64,000 bases of DNA from an uncultured Clostridia bacterium. Lineage in GTDB: Bacteria > Bacillota > Clostridia > UBA1381. Of the stretch, positions 35,164 through 45,307 are shown piece after piece. The notes under the pieces are model-generated. The model did not search any database and was not told the DNA's origin. It saw only the letters and a program-made list of their open reading frames with translations. The stretch lies in contig CAKSSN010000001.1 of NCBI GenBank assembly GCA_934489015.1, positions 1 to 64,000 on the forward strand, written 5' to 3'. The first letter of the stretch is position 1. Each line of letters starts with the position of its first letter. A program made the position numbers and the translations under genes.

Positions 35164-36426
35164 ATGGATATAAATAAGCTTTTGTCTGGCGGAAAATGTG
35201 CGTGCGGGAAAATACATAGCTGCGATATAAAATATGTTTATATTGAAAGAGATGCTTATAAAAGGTTTGAGAAAATCTGCGGTGATTATCGGAAAATACT
35301 TCTTGTTGCCGATGAAAATACATTTAAAGCGGCAGGCGAGCAGGTTGAGCGGGCATTATGCGGAAAAGATATAAGAAGGGTGATTTTCCCCGGAGATACA
35401 ATATTGATACCCGATGAGCGCGCCGTTTCTGAGGTGGAAAAAAATCTTGACGGCATAGACTTTATTATTGCAATAGGATCGGGCGTTTTGCAGGATATTT
35501 GTAAGTTTGCATCTCATGAAAAAAATATTCCTTATGCCGTTGCGGCAACAGCTCCGTCAATGGACGGCTATGCTTCAAGCGGCGCGGCAATGATTTATAA
35601 GGGAATGAAGGTCACGTTTCCGGCAGGCGTTCCGGTGGCAATTGTCGCCGATACGCAGGTTTTGAAAAACGCGCCTGAGGAAATGATAAAGGCAGGCTAT
35701 GGCGATATAATAGGCAAGTATTCCGCGCTTAATGACTGGAAGCTCAGCCGCGAGGTTAATAATGAATATTTCTGCGGCTATATTTATGATATGACATATA
35801 AAATGATAGAAAAAACACTCAGCCTTACCGACGGAATTTTGTCGGGTAATGAGGAAAGCATAGGCGTTCTTATGGAGGCTCTTGTTGTTGTGGGAATTTT
35901 GATGAGCTTTGCCGGAAGCTCAAGACCGGCGTCGGGCAGTGAGCATCACCTGTCGCATTTTTTTGAAATCACTGGTATACTTGGTAAGCAGGGTTATTTG
36001 CCACACGGCATTGATGTTGCGTATTCAACGTATATAACAGCGAAAATAAGAGAAAAAATCTTAAGCGGCAGCTTTAAATCCGATCCTTATTGCACCTGCA
36101 TACAGGAAGAGGAAATAAGAAAAATGTACGGCAGCATTTCGGAGGAATGTATTTCTCTTCAGAAAAAAACAGGAAATTATGCAAAGGACAGGTGCGTGAT
36201 TTATAAGGAAAAGGAGAGCCTGATAAGAGAAATTCTCGGAGAAATGCCAAGCTCCGAGAAAATAAAGGAGATACTTGAAAAAGCGGGGCTTTATATAGAT
36301 GACTTTTATAAAATGTACGGCGCGCAAAGGATAAAAAATGCCGTAAAGTATGCAAAGGATTTGAAGGATAGGTATACGGTTTTGTGGATGAATTATGATT
36401 TTTACGGAGGAGAATTTGATGAATAA
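35164..36426 (+). CDS. sn-glycerol-1-phosphate dehydrogenase (AraM/EgsA family)
   Basis: 420 residues of the iron/zinc-dependent alcohol dehydrogenase-like family. NAD(P)-site GSGVLQDICKF (about 100), ATAPSMDGYASSGAAM (about 125-140) and the metal-binding ASGSEHHLSHFFEI are AraM/EgsA landmarks. It interconverts dihydroxyacetone phosphate and sn-glycerol-1-phosphate. In Bacillus this feeds a G1P-based lipid of unclear use; here it is in a catabolic-looking operon. Site AGGGGG; the next gene overlaps its last bases. Confidence 0.88.
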   Translation: MDINKLLSGGKCACGKIHSCDIKYVYIERDAYKRFEKICGDYRKILLVADENTFKAAGEQVERALCGKDIRRVIFPGDTILIPDERAVSEVEKNLDGIDFIIAIGSGVLQDICKFASHEKNIPYAVAATAPSMDGYASSGAAMIYKGMKVTFPAGVPVAIVADTQVLKNAPEEMIKAGYGDIIGKYSALNDWKLSREVNNEYFCGYIYDMTYKMIEKTLSLTDGILSGNEESIGVLMEALVVVGILMSFAGSSRPASGSEHHLSHFFEITGILGKQGYLPHGIDVAYSTYITAKIREKILSGSFKSDPYCTCIQEEEIRKMYGSISEECISLQKKTGNYAKDRCVIYKEKESLIREILGEMPSSEKIKEILEKAGLYIDDFYKMYGAQRIKNAVKYAKDLKDRYTVLWMNYDFYGGEFDE

Positions 36427-37135
36427 TATAAAGCTTGTTGCAATGGACCTTGACGGAACGCTGACGCAGCACAAAACAAAGCCTGAGCCTCAAATTAAAG
36501 CAGCGCTTGACAGGCTTTCCGAAAAATACAGGCTTTTGATGGTCGGAGCCGGGCAGGTTATGCGAATATTTAATCAGCTTGAGCGCTATCCCATTGATAT
36601 TATCGGAAATTACGGCTTGCAGTACGGCGAATACGATCCCGATAAAAATGATATAAAAATTATTCGCGACCTTTCCTTTGACTGCGACAGACGGAAGATA
36701 GAGGAAAGAGTGACGCATTTGAGAGAAAAGTACGGATATACAAGGTATTCGGGAGATAACGTTGAATATCACCCGTCCGGCTGCATAACTTTCCCGATTT
36801 TGGGCACAAAAGCAAAAGCCGCCGATAAGCTTAGCTTTGATCCCGACAGAAAAAAGCGCAGAAGGATATATGATGAGGTATGTGAAGCGTTTCCCGAATA
36901 CTGCGTTTTTGTCGGCGGCTCATCATCGTTTGATATGGCTCCGAAGCCGCATAATAAATATTACGCCCTTGATGATTATTGCAGAGAAAAGGGTATATTA
37001 CACAGCGAAACGGTTTACATAGGAGATGATTACGGCAGGGGAGGAAATGACGAGTCTGTTTATAAATCTGATTTTAATTATTTGAAAATTGATAACTATA
37101 AGGATTTCCCGAAGGTTATATCGGATATTGTTTAA
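36419..37135 (+). CDS. HAD-IIB superfamily phosphatase
   Basis: 238 residues. The N-terminal HAD motif is MDLDGTLTQ (aspartate nucleophile and acid), and the C-terminal GDDYGRGGND is motif IV; a C2-type cap of about 100 residues lies between them, as in the phosphomannomutase/sucrose-phosphatase type. The ATG at 36419 follows GGAG and overlaps the G1P dehydrogenase end by eight bases. It may remove phosphate from glycerol-1-phosphate or a related sugar phosphate; substrate is inferred from position only. Confidence 0.82.
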   Translation: MNNIKLVAMDLDGTLTQHKTKPEPQIKAALDRLSEKYRLLMVGAGQVMRIFNQLERYPIDIIGNYGLQYGEYDPDKNDIKIIRDLSFDCDRRKIEERVTHLREKYGYTRYSGDNVEYHPSGCITFPILGTKAKAADKLSFDPDRKKRRRIYDEVCEAFPEYCVFVGGSSSFDMAPKPHNKYYALDDYCREKGILHSETVYIGDDYGRGGNDESVYKSDFNYLKIDNYKDFPKVISDIV

Positions 37136-37150
37136 TATATGTCAAGGCCT

Positions 37151-37198
37151 AAAGTCTTTTGCAATTTATTTGGCGAATTGCAGAGGGCTTTTTTTTCT
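37151..37198 (+). terminator. Terminator of the glycerol-phosphate operon
   Basis: AAAGTCTTTTGCAATT pairs with AATTGCAGAGGGCTTT through several G-U pairs, followed by a run of T residues. Confidence 0.75.
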
Positions 37199-37317
37199 TT
37201 TCGGGAAACGGGCGGCTGCGGTTTAAATTTTTCGGATAATAAGGCTTTGAAGTGCAAAAAACCTAAGTAAATATGCGAAATGCCTAAAAGTTTAAACCGT
37301 TTTATCAATTTTTAAAA

Positions 37318-37346
37318 TTGAAAAACAATGTCTGCTGTGATATAAT
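37318..37346 (+). promoter_or_regulatory. Promoter of the GNAT/surface glycan operon
   Basis: TTGAAA (37318-37323), 17-bp spacer, TATAAT (37341-37346), about 50 bases before the GNAT start. No other promoter is obvious before the following transporter genes. Confidence 0.7.
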
Positions 37347-37395
37347 TTTGTTGTGAAAAGCAAATGCTTTATTATTGCAGACAGGAGATGTGACA

Positions 37396-38412
37396 ATGGA
37401 ATTTAAAACAGCAGACTTATCCGATATTCAAAAAGCGGTTAAAATGTCGGATCGTATTTTCGGCACCAATTTAAACGGTAAAAGTATCGGCAGAAGATAC
37501 CCCATTTTATACAGTGCGGAAAATAAGGAGCATATAAATGTTGCAAAGGAGGGCAGCGAGGTATGCGCCGTGCTTAACTGGCGGATGGTTAATTTCAAAA
37601 GCGGAAGCAGGGTAATTACGGCAGGGTGCGTAGGCGGCGTATGCACGGACGAAAAAGCAAGAGGAAAGGGCTGCGCCGGAAGGCTTCTTGAGATGGCTTA
37701 CAGTCAGATGGAGCAGCTTAATGTTGCACTTTGCTTTATATCCGGCACAAGAGGGCTTTATTTAAGAAGCGGAGCGCGGCTTGTCGGAGAGGAATACATG
37801 GCTGAGTTTTCGGCTCCGATTTTGTCGGATGGCATAAATGAAGCGTCGTATGAGGAAATTCCTCAGCATATCGACGCTGTGGTAAGAGCGCATAACAGGC
37901 AGGCTGTAAGGTTTTTAAGGAGCTATGAGGAAACAAAGCGTATGACGGAGGCTGTTGTGTGCGGTGAAAAGGAATACAAAATGCTTTATAACGACAAGGC
38001 GTACATATTGCTTTTTGTGAATGCCGACTCGGCAGTATTGTTTGACTATTCCGGCGAAGAGGAAGAGGTTGCAAGGCTTATAAGGCATGGCGCGGCGCTT
38101 TATAAAAGAAGCGTTTCGGGAACTGTAAACCGTGCGGATAAGCGTCTTTTGGAGCTTGCCGACAGGGCAGAGAAAAGAAAATATTACGGTACGGTTAAAA
38201 TAATAAATCCGGAGCTTTTGCTAATTCAGTCGGGCTTTTGCTTTGACAGCCTGGAAAAGACGGAAAACGGATATATTATAGAAAAGGACGGCAGGCGGAT
38301 ACAAATCGGCGAGGACGAATTTTACAGCGCCGTATTTGACGGAAATAATGAGATATTCGCAAATACATTTCCGCTTGTGCTTCCTGACATATGCGGCATT
38401 GACGGTATATAA
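37396..38412 (+). CDS. GNAT N-acetyltransferase (Eis-like layout)
   Basis: 338 residues. The N-terminal GNAT domain has the acetyl-CoA loop CTDEKARGKGCAGRLL (about 92-107) and GLYLRSGARLVG. A second, weaker domain follows, with length like Eis-type two-domain acetyltransferases. Substrate unknown. The ATG at 37396 follows AGGAG. It is 15 bases before the sugar permease gene, so it may be the first gene of the long operon. Confidence 0.85.
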   Translation: MEFKTADLSDIQKAVKMSDRIFGTNLNGKSIGRRYPILYSAENKEHINVAKEGSEVCAVLNWRMVNFKSGSRVITAGCVGGVCTDEKARGKGCAGRLLEMAYSQMEQLNVALCFISGTRGLYLRSGARLVGEEYMAEFSAPILSDGINEASYEEIPQHIDAVVRAHNRQAVRFLRSYEETKRMTEAVVCGEKEYKMLYNDKAYILLFVNADSAVLFDYSGEEEEVARLIRHGAALYKRSVSGTVNRADKRLLELADRAEKRKYYGTVKIINPELLLIQSGFCFDSLEKTENGYIIEKDGRRIQIGEDEFYSAVFDGNNEIFANTFPLVLPDICGIDGI

Positions 38413-38427
38413 TTTTCGGAGGGCAAG

Positions 38428-39354
38428 ATGAAAAGAAACAGAATTGAAAAAAACGGTTTTAAGAGGGATACGGCGGTTTTGACAAGTATGCTGCTGCCGG
38501 CGGTTGTGCTTACGTTTGTTTTTATGTATATACCGATGTTCGGCATAATTATTGCGTTTAAGGATTTTAAATTCAATCTCGGAATTTTGGGAAGCAGCTG
38601 GAACGGGCTGAATAATTTTGTGTTTTTATTTAAGTCAAAAACAATGTTTACGCTTGTGAGAAATACGCTCGGCTATAATATTATAGGCCTTATTGTTGAA
38701 AATGCCGTCCCGATATTTATAGCCATATGTCTTGAGAGAATAACGAGTAAAAGAGTTATAAAGCTTTATCAGGGCGGAATGTTTATTCCGTATTTTCTTT
38801 CGTGGGTTGTCGTTTCGTATTTCAGCCTGGCGCTGTTTGACTATGAATCGGGGCTTATAAATGAAATTATTGCAAAATTCGGAGGTAATAAAATCAGCTT
38901 TTACGAATCCCCTAAATATTGGCCTGTTATCCTTGTTTTGTTTAAGCTTTGGAAGGGCATGGGATATACGGTTTTGATTTATTACGGAAGCCTTTTGAGT
39001 ATAGACCCGACGATTTATGAAGCTGCGGCGGTGGACGGCTGTACATATTTTAAAAGAGTAATCCATATAACTCTGCCGCACCTTGTTTATCCGTGCATTA
39101 TACTTATGCTGCTTAGTCTGGGAAGCATTTTCAAATCGGATTACGGACTTTACTATTTTATTCCTAAGGACACGGGAGCGCTTTTAAAGGTCACGGACGT
39201 GTTCGACACATATATTCTGCGCGCACTCAAAAATGCGACAAATATAGGTCTTTCCTCCGCTATGGCGTTTATTCAGTCGGTAGTCGGGCTGGTATTCGTG
39301 CTTGTGGGAAATACTCTTGCAAGGAAGGTCGACCCGGACTGTTCGCTGTTTTAG
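38428..39354 (+). CDS. ABC sugar transporter permease (LplB-like)
   Basis: 308 residues, six predicted membrane helices. EAAAVDGCTYFKRVIHITLP at about 197 is the EAA loop that meets the ATPase. Sequence type matches the LplB/oligosaccharide CUT1 permeases that use large substrates and an ATPase (MsmX-like) encoded elsewhere. GGAGGGC site. No ATPase gene is in the cluster. Confidence 0.92.
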   Translation: MKRNRIEKNGFKRDTAVLTSMLLPAVVLTFVFMYIPMFGIIIAFKDFKFNLGILGSSWNGLNNFVFLFKSKTMFTLVRNTLGYNIIGLIVENAVPIFIAICLERITSKRVIKLYQGGMFIPYFLSWVVVSYFSLALFDYESGLINEIIAKFGGNKISFYESPKYWPVILVLFKLWKGMGYTVLIYYGSLLSIDPTIYEAAAVDGCTYFKRVIHITLPHLVYPCIILMLLSLGSIFKSDYGLYYFIPKDTGALLKVTDVFDTYILRALKNATNIGLSSAMAFIQSVVGLVFVLVGNTLARKVDPDCSLF

Positions 39355-39370
39355 AGAAAGGAATTACGCG

Positions 39371-40261
39371 ATGATTGAAAACACAAAAAATAAAATAATT
39401 TCAAAAATAATTTTTAATACTCTGCTCGCTGTTATAACGGTTATATGCGTTATACCGTTTATAGTTGTTTTGTCGGCGTCCTTTTCGGATGAGAGTACGC
39501 TTATAAGTCAGGGCTACGGAATTTTTCCGCGCGGCTTTTCACTGGGAGCGTATAAAATAGCCTTTGCAAATAACAAACAGATTTTATCGTCCTATGCGCT
39601 TACGATTATAACAACGGCTATAGGAGCGACGCTTGCAACTCTTGTAACAACTCTTGCGGCATATCCGCTTTCGCGCAGAACATACACGCTGAAAAAATAT
39701 TTTAACCTGTATTTTTATTTTACAATGATATTCAGCGGCGGAGCGGTTGCGGAGTACATATGGATTTCGCAGGGGCTTGGGCTTCGAAATAACGTGCTTG
39801 TTCTGATTTTGCCCATGCTTTCGAGCGCGTGGTATATTTTCCTTATGAGAACGTATATGTCGCAGATACCGCTTGAGCTTATAGAGGCTGCCAAAATTGA
39901 CGGAGCCGGAGAATATTATACACTCTTTAAAATAGTGCTCCCGGTAAACAGCGTTGCAACGGCAACCATATTTGTAATGTTTGCTCTTAACTACTGGAAT
40001 CAGTGGTATTCGTGCCTTATGTATCTTGACGATGACAGATACATAACGCTTCAATACTATTTAATGCGTCTTATGAATAACATTGACGCTATTATGAACT
40101 CGCAGAATACACAGGCGGCTTCGATAAATATATCAAAGCTGCCGAGCGAAACTACGAGAATGGCGCTTTGCGTTATTAGCGCCGGACCGATGATATTTTT
40201 GTTTTCATTTTTTCAGAAATATTTTGTCGGCGGAATAACCGTCGGCTCAGTAAAAGGATGA
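39371..40261 (+). CDS. ABC sugar transporter permease (LplC-like)
   Basis: 296 residues with six membrane helices and EAA loop IEAAKIDGAGEYYTLFKIVL (about 173). The C-terminal FFQKYFVGGITVGSVKG is the usual end of LplC/YtcP-type permeases. The start at 39371 has AGAAAGGA. It pairs with the preceding permease as the heterodimeric channel. Confidence 0.92.
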   Translation: MIENTKNKIISKIIFNTLLAVITVICVIPFIVVLSASFSDESTLISQGYGIFPRGFSLGAYKIAFANNKQILSSYALTIITTAIGATLATLVTTLAAYPLSRRTYTLKKYFNLYFYFTMIFSGGAVAEYIWISQGLGLRNNVLVLILPMLSSAWYIFLMRTYMSQIPLELIEAAKIDGAGEYYTLFKIVLPVNSVATATIFVMFALNYWNQWYSCLMYLDDDRYITLQYYLMRLMNNIDAIMNSQNTQAASINISKLPSETTRMALCVISAGPMIFLFSFFQKYFVGGITVGSVKG

Positions 40262-40274
40262 GGAGGAAAAAGGT

Positions 40275-41720
40275 ATGAAAAAGATGAAGAGAGTTATTTT
40301 GCTGTCGGGAGCGATCGCGGCTGTGCTTGCCGGTGCAGGCTGCAGCAGGGGCGGAGAGGGCGATACAAAGCTGACATGGTATATGCCCGGAGTTAAAACG
40401 GACTCGTCATATGATGATGTGTTTAAGGCGGTAGACGATAAGCTTTCCGAAAAGTATGGCTTGGGACTTGACATACGGCTTATCGACAGTAAAAATTTCA
40501 GTCAGAAAATGCAGATGATGAATGCTTCGAGAGAAAAGTATGACCTTGTTTTTACAAGCAACTGGAGCAATAATTTTTATACCAATGTGGATAACGGTGC
40601 TCTTGCGGATTTAACGGACGTTTTAAAGGAAAATGCGCCGAATGTATACAATTCGCTTTCAAAGTCGGAAAAGGATGCGGTTACGGTAAACGGAAAAATG
40701 TATGCCGTGCCGAACTGGCAGGTGCAGGCGCGTGCGGCAGGCTTTTGCTTCCCTAAGGAAATGGTTGAAAAAACGGGGATTGATATTGATTCAATCAATT
40801 CCTTTGAGGATTTGGAGCCGTATCTTGCAAGCATAACATCAGAAAATCCCGAATGTAATAAAATCGGCGGCGGCTGGCATCATGCAATGACATATTATGG
40901 TATGGTAACTGTTGTTCAGCAGGGGCTTCCGGGCGCTGTGTATTACAATAAATCAGGAAAGCCGGAGGTTATCAATCAGTATGAAACGGAGGAATTTGCG
41001 CGCTTTGCAAAGCTTATGCGCAAGTGGGTAAATGACGGCTATTCCTCGTGCGTGCTCGGAACAAAGGATTACAGAAAAAAAGAATATAAGCAAACTCCCG
41101 TATGGTGGGACGGCTGGAAGCCGGGTCAGGATATTGAGGATTCAAACAATTACGGCTATGACATTGTAACAAAGCAGATTTCGCCGGCTGTAATAAGTGC
41201 CGAATCAATTTTGGGTACGCTTACGGGTATTTCGGCAAATTCGGCGCATATTAATGAAGCCTGCCGCATGATTGAGGTGTTTAATACCGATAAAGAAATA
41301 TATAATCTTCTTGCGTGGGGAATTGACGGCAAGGATTATGAAAAGGTTTCGGACAATATTATAAAGATAAATGATGACAGTACATATTCCATGTCAAACT
41401 GGATGATAGGCTCTGTTGAAAATTCGTATATTATAGACGGCAACAGCGCAGATCTCTGGAAAAAAACAAGAAGCTTTAACGATGCTGCCGTTGTTTCGGC
41501 GCTCAATGGTTTTTCACCCGATAATTCGAGCTTTAATGCGGAGCTTGGAAACTGCGAAACGGTTGTAAAGGAATATCTTGACACAATTCAATACGGCCTT
41601 GCGGACCCTGACGAAACTATTGCAAAATTTAATGCCGACTTAAAGGTTGCCGGCGTTGACACTGTTTTGGCGGAGGTTCAGAAGCAGATTGACAAGTGGT
41701 GGGAAACACAAAATAAATAA
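40275..41720 (+). CDS. Extracellular sugar-binding lipoprotein (LplA-like, DUF3502)
   Basis: 481 residues. The lipobox LAGAGC (cysteine at 23) anchors it to the membrane. The binding fold is of the family-1 solute-binding type, with NWSNNFYTNVDNGALADL; the C-terminal region with NAELGNCETVVKEYLDTI and VQKQIDKWWETQNK matches the DUF3502 end of LplA-like proteins. The likely substrate is an oligosaccharide made by the surface proteins. GGAGG site. Confidence 0.92.
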   Translation: MKKMKRVILLSGAIAAVLAGAGCSRGGEGDTKLTWYMPGVKTDSSYDDVFKAVDDKLSEKYGLGLDIRLIDSKNFSQKMQMMNASREKYDLVFTSNWSNNFYTNVDNGALADLTDVLKENAPNVYNSLSKSEKDAVTVNGKMYAVPNWQVQARAAGFCFPKEMVEKTGIDIDSINSFEDLEPYLASITSENPECNKIGGGWHHAMTYYGMVTVVQQGLPGAVYYNKSGKPEVINQYETEEFARFAKLMRKWVNDGYSSCVLGTKDYRKKEYKQTPVWWDGWKPGQDIEDSNNYGYDIVTKQISPAVISAESILGTLTGISANSAHINEACRMIEVFNTDKEIYNLLAWGIDGKDYEKVSDNIIKINDDSTYSMSNWMIGSVENSYIIDGNSADLWKKTRSFNDAAVVSALNGFSPDNSSFNAELGNCETVVKEYLDTIQYGLADPDETIAKFNADLKVAGVDTVLAEVQKQIDKWWETQNK

Positions 41721-41734
41721 TACGGAGGCTATTT

Positions 41735-44700
41735 ATGAAAAAATATAAAAATGCGATAGCGGTGCTCCTTTTGCTCGCTGTCGTTTTGCAGGCGCTTCCG
41801 GCATTTGCGTATACAGCCGGGCCGACGCGCTTTTCGGTTAAATTGGAAAGCGTGTCTGACGGCTCAGGCTCATATGCCGGCGAAGCTGCACTTCATATAT
41901 CTGCCGGAGGCTATGCGCTTTATGACTGCTTTGTACCCTTTGTAAGCGACGGCGTGCAGATAAAATATTCTTTCTCTGCGGACGCTACTCTTACATTTTG
42001 CGCGGATGATGAGAGCTATTCCGTCATGCTGCCGAAAAATCAGGGTGCGGCGGAGCTTGCATTCCCGGCAGCTTTGGAGTATGGCGATAAATATATAAAA
42101 TTATCCTCAAATGCGGATGTTGATATATCGGAAATAGCTTTTCTGAAGAAAAATCAGTTTGACGCTGCAGACTATGCGCCGGGCGAGCTGAACTATACGG
42201 AAGCGGAGGATAAAATGCAGACCTCGTTTATCGGCATGACGGGAAGCAGCATTTATATTCTCAGAAACGGAAGAAAATATACAGACCCTAAGGATGAAAG
42301 CGCGGTTTTGGAGCTTTTCGGCGGCAGCGCTTATATTCCGATTGAAGCGGCGGCAAAGATTTTTTCGTGCTATTTTGAGGCGGATTTTTCTTCAAGGTAT
42401 GCTTTCATGCGATTGGGAGATGCAGAGCTTTACACAAACGGAAACGGAGAGGTTTATGTAAAGAAGGATAACGCTGTAGCAAAATCTGACGGAGCAGGCT
42501 TTGTCTTTGAAAAAAATAGAGTATATGTGCCGCTTAGGAGCGCGGCGGAATTTTTCGGATTTACCGTTTTGTATAAGGACGGCGTTATTGTCTGCGACAG
42601 CAGCAGAAACAGGGCAAAGGATATAATTGAGGATAAAAAGCTTTTTTCGGATATTGTATCGGAGCTTTCGCAGAGCCGCCCGGATTTTGGCGGCAGCGTA
42701 TATTATGTATCAAAATCGGCTGCGGCAAGCGATGAAAACTCCGGCAGCGCAGATAGCCCGTTTGCAACAATTTCAAAAGCGTGCGATATGGCAAAAGCAG
42801 GCGATACGGTCATAATCGGCGGCGGAACCTACAGAGAGGTTTTAAAGCCGAAAAACAGCGGAACTGCTTCAAAGCCGATAGTGTTTACTTCGGCTCCCGG
42901 AGAAGAGGTTATAATATCGGCAGCAGAGCCTGTCGGAAAGCTTACGGAGTATAAGGGAAATATTCTCACCGGCACTATAGACTGGGATTTAGGCAACGGC
43001 AAAAATCAGCTGTTTTTAAATAATACAGCTCTTGATTATGCAAAGCACCCGAATACAAATACAGGCAAGAGAAAATATCCCGATCACTTAAATTTGAGCA
43101 ACATATGGCCTAAGCAGGGAAATATTTTGGTTGACGCAAATGATGCCGCAGCGGCTGTAAGCGAAACCGATTTAAATCAGACAGAGCCTGATTACTGGAA
43201 GGGCGCTGCTCTTGTAAGCTTTCACGGCTATGCATGGTGTACCGGAATTGCTGAGGTTACGGGCTCAAGCTATGGCAGGCTGACTCTCGGAAATACAACA
43301 AAAATGTGGTGGTTTGACAGAAATAAAGAGGGCAGAGATACCGACTTCGCGTTTTTAACCGATCACGTAAACTGCATAGACTTGCCGGGCGAGTACATTG
43401 TAAAGAATAAAAGAATATATGTTTATCTGCCTGAGGGCTATAATAAGGATAATTTAACTCTTGAAGCAAAAAAGAGAATGAATGTCATAGACCTTTCAGA
43501 CAGGGAGTATATACGCGTAAACGGAATAAAAACAATAGGTGCAAGCGCCGTGCTTAAAAACAGCAGAATGTGTACTCTTTCGGATATGGACATGAAGTAT
43601 GTAAGCCATGTTATATATTCTCAGGACCAAAGAGACGGATATATAGATGACGCCGTTGCGACAAATTCAAACGGTGCGCCGCAGCGCGGAGAGGTCGGAA
43701 GCTATATAAGTGGACGCGACAATACCGTTATAGGCTGTGATATACAGGACAGCTCAATGGCGGCAATTTATATTGACGGAAACTATATTAATATAGAGGA
43801 TAATTATATTTGCGACTGTAACTATCTCGGCTCTGACCTTCCGGCAGTTTTTGTAAACACATCGTGGGAGGATAATCTGAATGCGCAGACGTCTGTCGGG
43901 AACGTAAGAGGCGGACATATAATGACGCGAAATACCATAAAGCGCGTAGGTAGGTCGGCAATTGCGATAACCGCTTATACAAACTTTTTGCATACCGCGA
44001 AAAAGGTAATACCCATAGCGCCCATGGATGTGGCGTTTAACGAGCTTTACGACGGAAATATTGTTGCGAGAGATACGGGCCCGTTTTATATGTGGAGCAT
44101 TACCGCAGGCACGGATTTTAATAAAACTAAGGTGCATAACAATATGGTTTATGATTCCTGGTGCAGTGACGGACATAATGCCGGATTATATTTTGATGAC
44201 AGAACCAATATGGCTGAAGCATATGATAATATAATATTTTCAAGCAACAAGGAGCTTTCTGCGGTTCCGGTCAGCTTTGCCGTGCTTGAACAGGTTGACG
44301 GATATGTTGAAAAATGGAACAATAACTTTATTTCCTATCTTCCGGGCGGCAGAGCGGCTCTTACAGACGGTCTGTATCCTGAGGGAAAAACCTTTTATAC
44401 CGGATGCGACAGGCTGAAGGATTTAACAAAGGGAAACAAGGATAAATTTTTTAGTGATGATTTGTGCATTCTGGCAGAAAAGGCGTCCGTTTCGGACGAA
44501 AGTATGCTGAGCGGCGGAAAGATAAAGTTTGCTTCCTCCGGCCAAAGCGCAAAATTTAAGAGCGTGGCAATCGGCGGCGATGACAATATACTTAGAGTTT
44601 ATTTCGGCGGCAGACAGTACGGAGTCGGAGATGAAGTAACCGTCCGTCTTAACGGTGACGGCATCACCTCCGATTACAAAAAAATTCTTGAAGGCGAAAT

Positions 44701-45307
44701 TGTTTACAGTGAAAATCCGCCGTATAAAAATTGCCTTACCTATGTTGACGTTGTTATGTACGGTTTGCCGAGCGGAACGTATGATATTGATATTATTTGT
44801 GACAAGCCCGGCGATATGGAAATTAACAAGGTTCTTGTTATGAAAAATTATGACGATACGAATATAACCGCAAATGTGTTTGCCAAGAACTATGAAACGT
44901 TTAAAGCCGGAGACGGCGCGGAATATCCGTGGGCAATGACGCGGGACGGTAAAGAGATATTCGGATTGCAGTACGTAAACGGTACATGGGACGGAACGTA
45001 TTATTCATATGATGTGACAACACTTTCGCCGTCCGAAGCGTTTTACATTTGTGCAGGCTCTGACGGCAGCTGGCTCGGCGGAGAGGTTTATGTGCATATA
45101 GGAAGCCCCGACAGCGAGCCGATAGCAAAGGCGGTTATATCGAATTTCAGCTGGTCTAATTTCTCTTATATCTATGCAAAGCTTGATAAGCCGCTTGAAG
45201 CCGGGAAGCGTAAAATATACCTGACATATCACGGCGACGGAAAATGCTCAAATGTGGAAAGGTTTGGATTTGTAAAAAATATGCCAAGTGCGGAGGTTAG
45301 TGAATGA
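41735..45307 (+). CDS. Large secreted parallel beta-helix protein with stalk and carbohydrate-binding-like domains
   Basis: 1190 residues. Signal peptide 1-26 (AFA cleavage). An N-terminal beta region is followed by a copper amine oxidase N-like stalk domain (about 175-290, with RVYVPLRSAAEFFGFTVLY). A right-handed parallel beta-helix region (about 320-870) starts with YYVSKSAAASDENSGSADSP and TVIIGGGTYREVLKPKNSG, the DUF1565/pectate-lyase-like entry. A beta-sandwich region and a CBM6-like domain (about 1045-1185) form the C-terminal part. It is a candidate polysaccharide lyase or glycosidase; no catalytic residues could be assigned. It overlaps the next gene by 4 bases. Confidence 0.85.
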   Translation: MKKYKNAIAVLLLLAVVLQALPAFAYTAGPTRFSVKLESVSDGSGSYAGEAALHISAGGYALYDCFVPFVSDGVQIKYSFSADATLTFCADDESYSVMLPKNQGAAELAFPAALEYGDKYIKLSSNADVDISEIAFLKKNQFDAADYAPGELNYTEAEDKMQTSFIGMTGSSIYILRNGRKYTDPKDESAVLELFGGSAYIPIEAAAKIFSCYFEADFSSRYAFMRLGDAELYTNGNGEVYVKKDNAVAKSDGAGFVFEKNRVYVPLRSAAEFFGFTVLYKDGVIVCDSSRNRAKDIIEDKKLFSDIVSELSQSRPDFGGSVYYVSKSAAASDENSGSADSPFATISKACDMAKAGDTVIIGGGTYREVLKPKNSGTASKPIVFTSAPGEEVIISAAEPVGKLTEYKGNILTGTIDWDLGNGKNQLFLNNTALDYAKHPNTNTGKRKYPDHLNLSNIWPKQGNILVDANDAAAAVSETDLNQTEPDYWKGAALVSFHGYAWCTGIAEVTGSSYGRLTLGNTTKMWWFDRNKEGRDTDFAFLTDHVNCIDLPGEYIVKNKRIYVYLPEGYNKDNLTLEAKKRMNVIDLSDREYIRVNGIKTIGASAVLKNSRMCTLSDMDMKYVSHVIYSQDQRDGYIDDAVATNSNGAPQRGEVGSYISGRDNTVIGCDIQDSSMAAIYIDGNYINIEDNYICDCNYLGSDLPAVFVNTSWEDNLNAQTSVGNVRGGHIMTRNTIKRVGRSAIAITAYTNFLHTAKKVIPIAPMDVAFNELYDGNIVARDTGPFYMWSITAGTDFNKTKVHNNMVYDSWCSDGHNAGLYFDDRTNMAEAYDNIIFSSNKELSAVPVSFAVLEQVDGYVEKWNNNFISYLPGGRAALTDGLYPEGKTFYTGCDRLKDLTKGNKDKFFSDDLCILAEKASVSDESMLSGGKIKFASSGQSAKFKSVAIGGDDNILRVYFGGRQYGVGDEVTVRLNGDGITSDYKKILEGEIVYSENPPYKNCLTYVDVVMYGLPSGTYDIDIICDKPGDMEINKVLVMKNYDDTNITANVFAKNYETFKAGDGAEYPWAMTRDGKEIFGLQYVNGTWDGTYYSYDVTTLSPSEAFYICAGSDGSWLGGEVYVHIGSPDSEPIAKAVISNFSWSNFSYIYAKLDKPLEAGKRKIYLTYHGDGKCSNVERFGFVKNMPSAEVSE

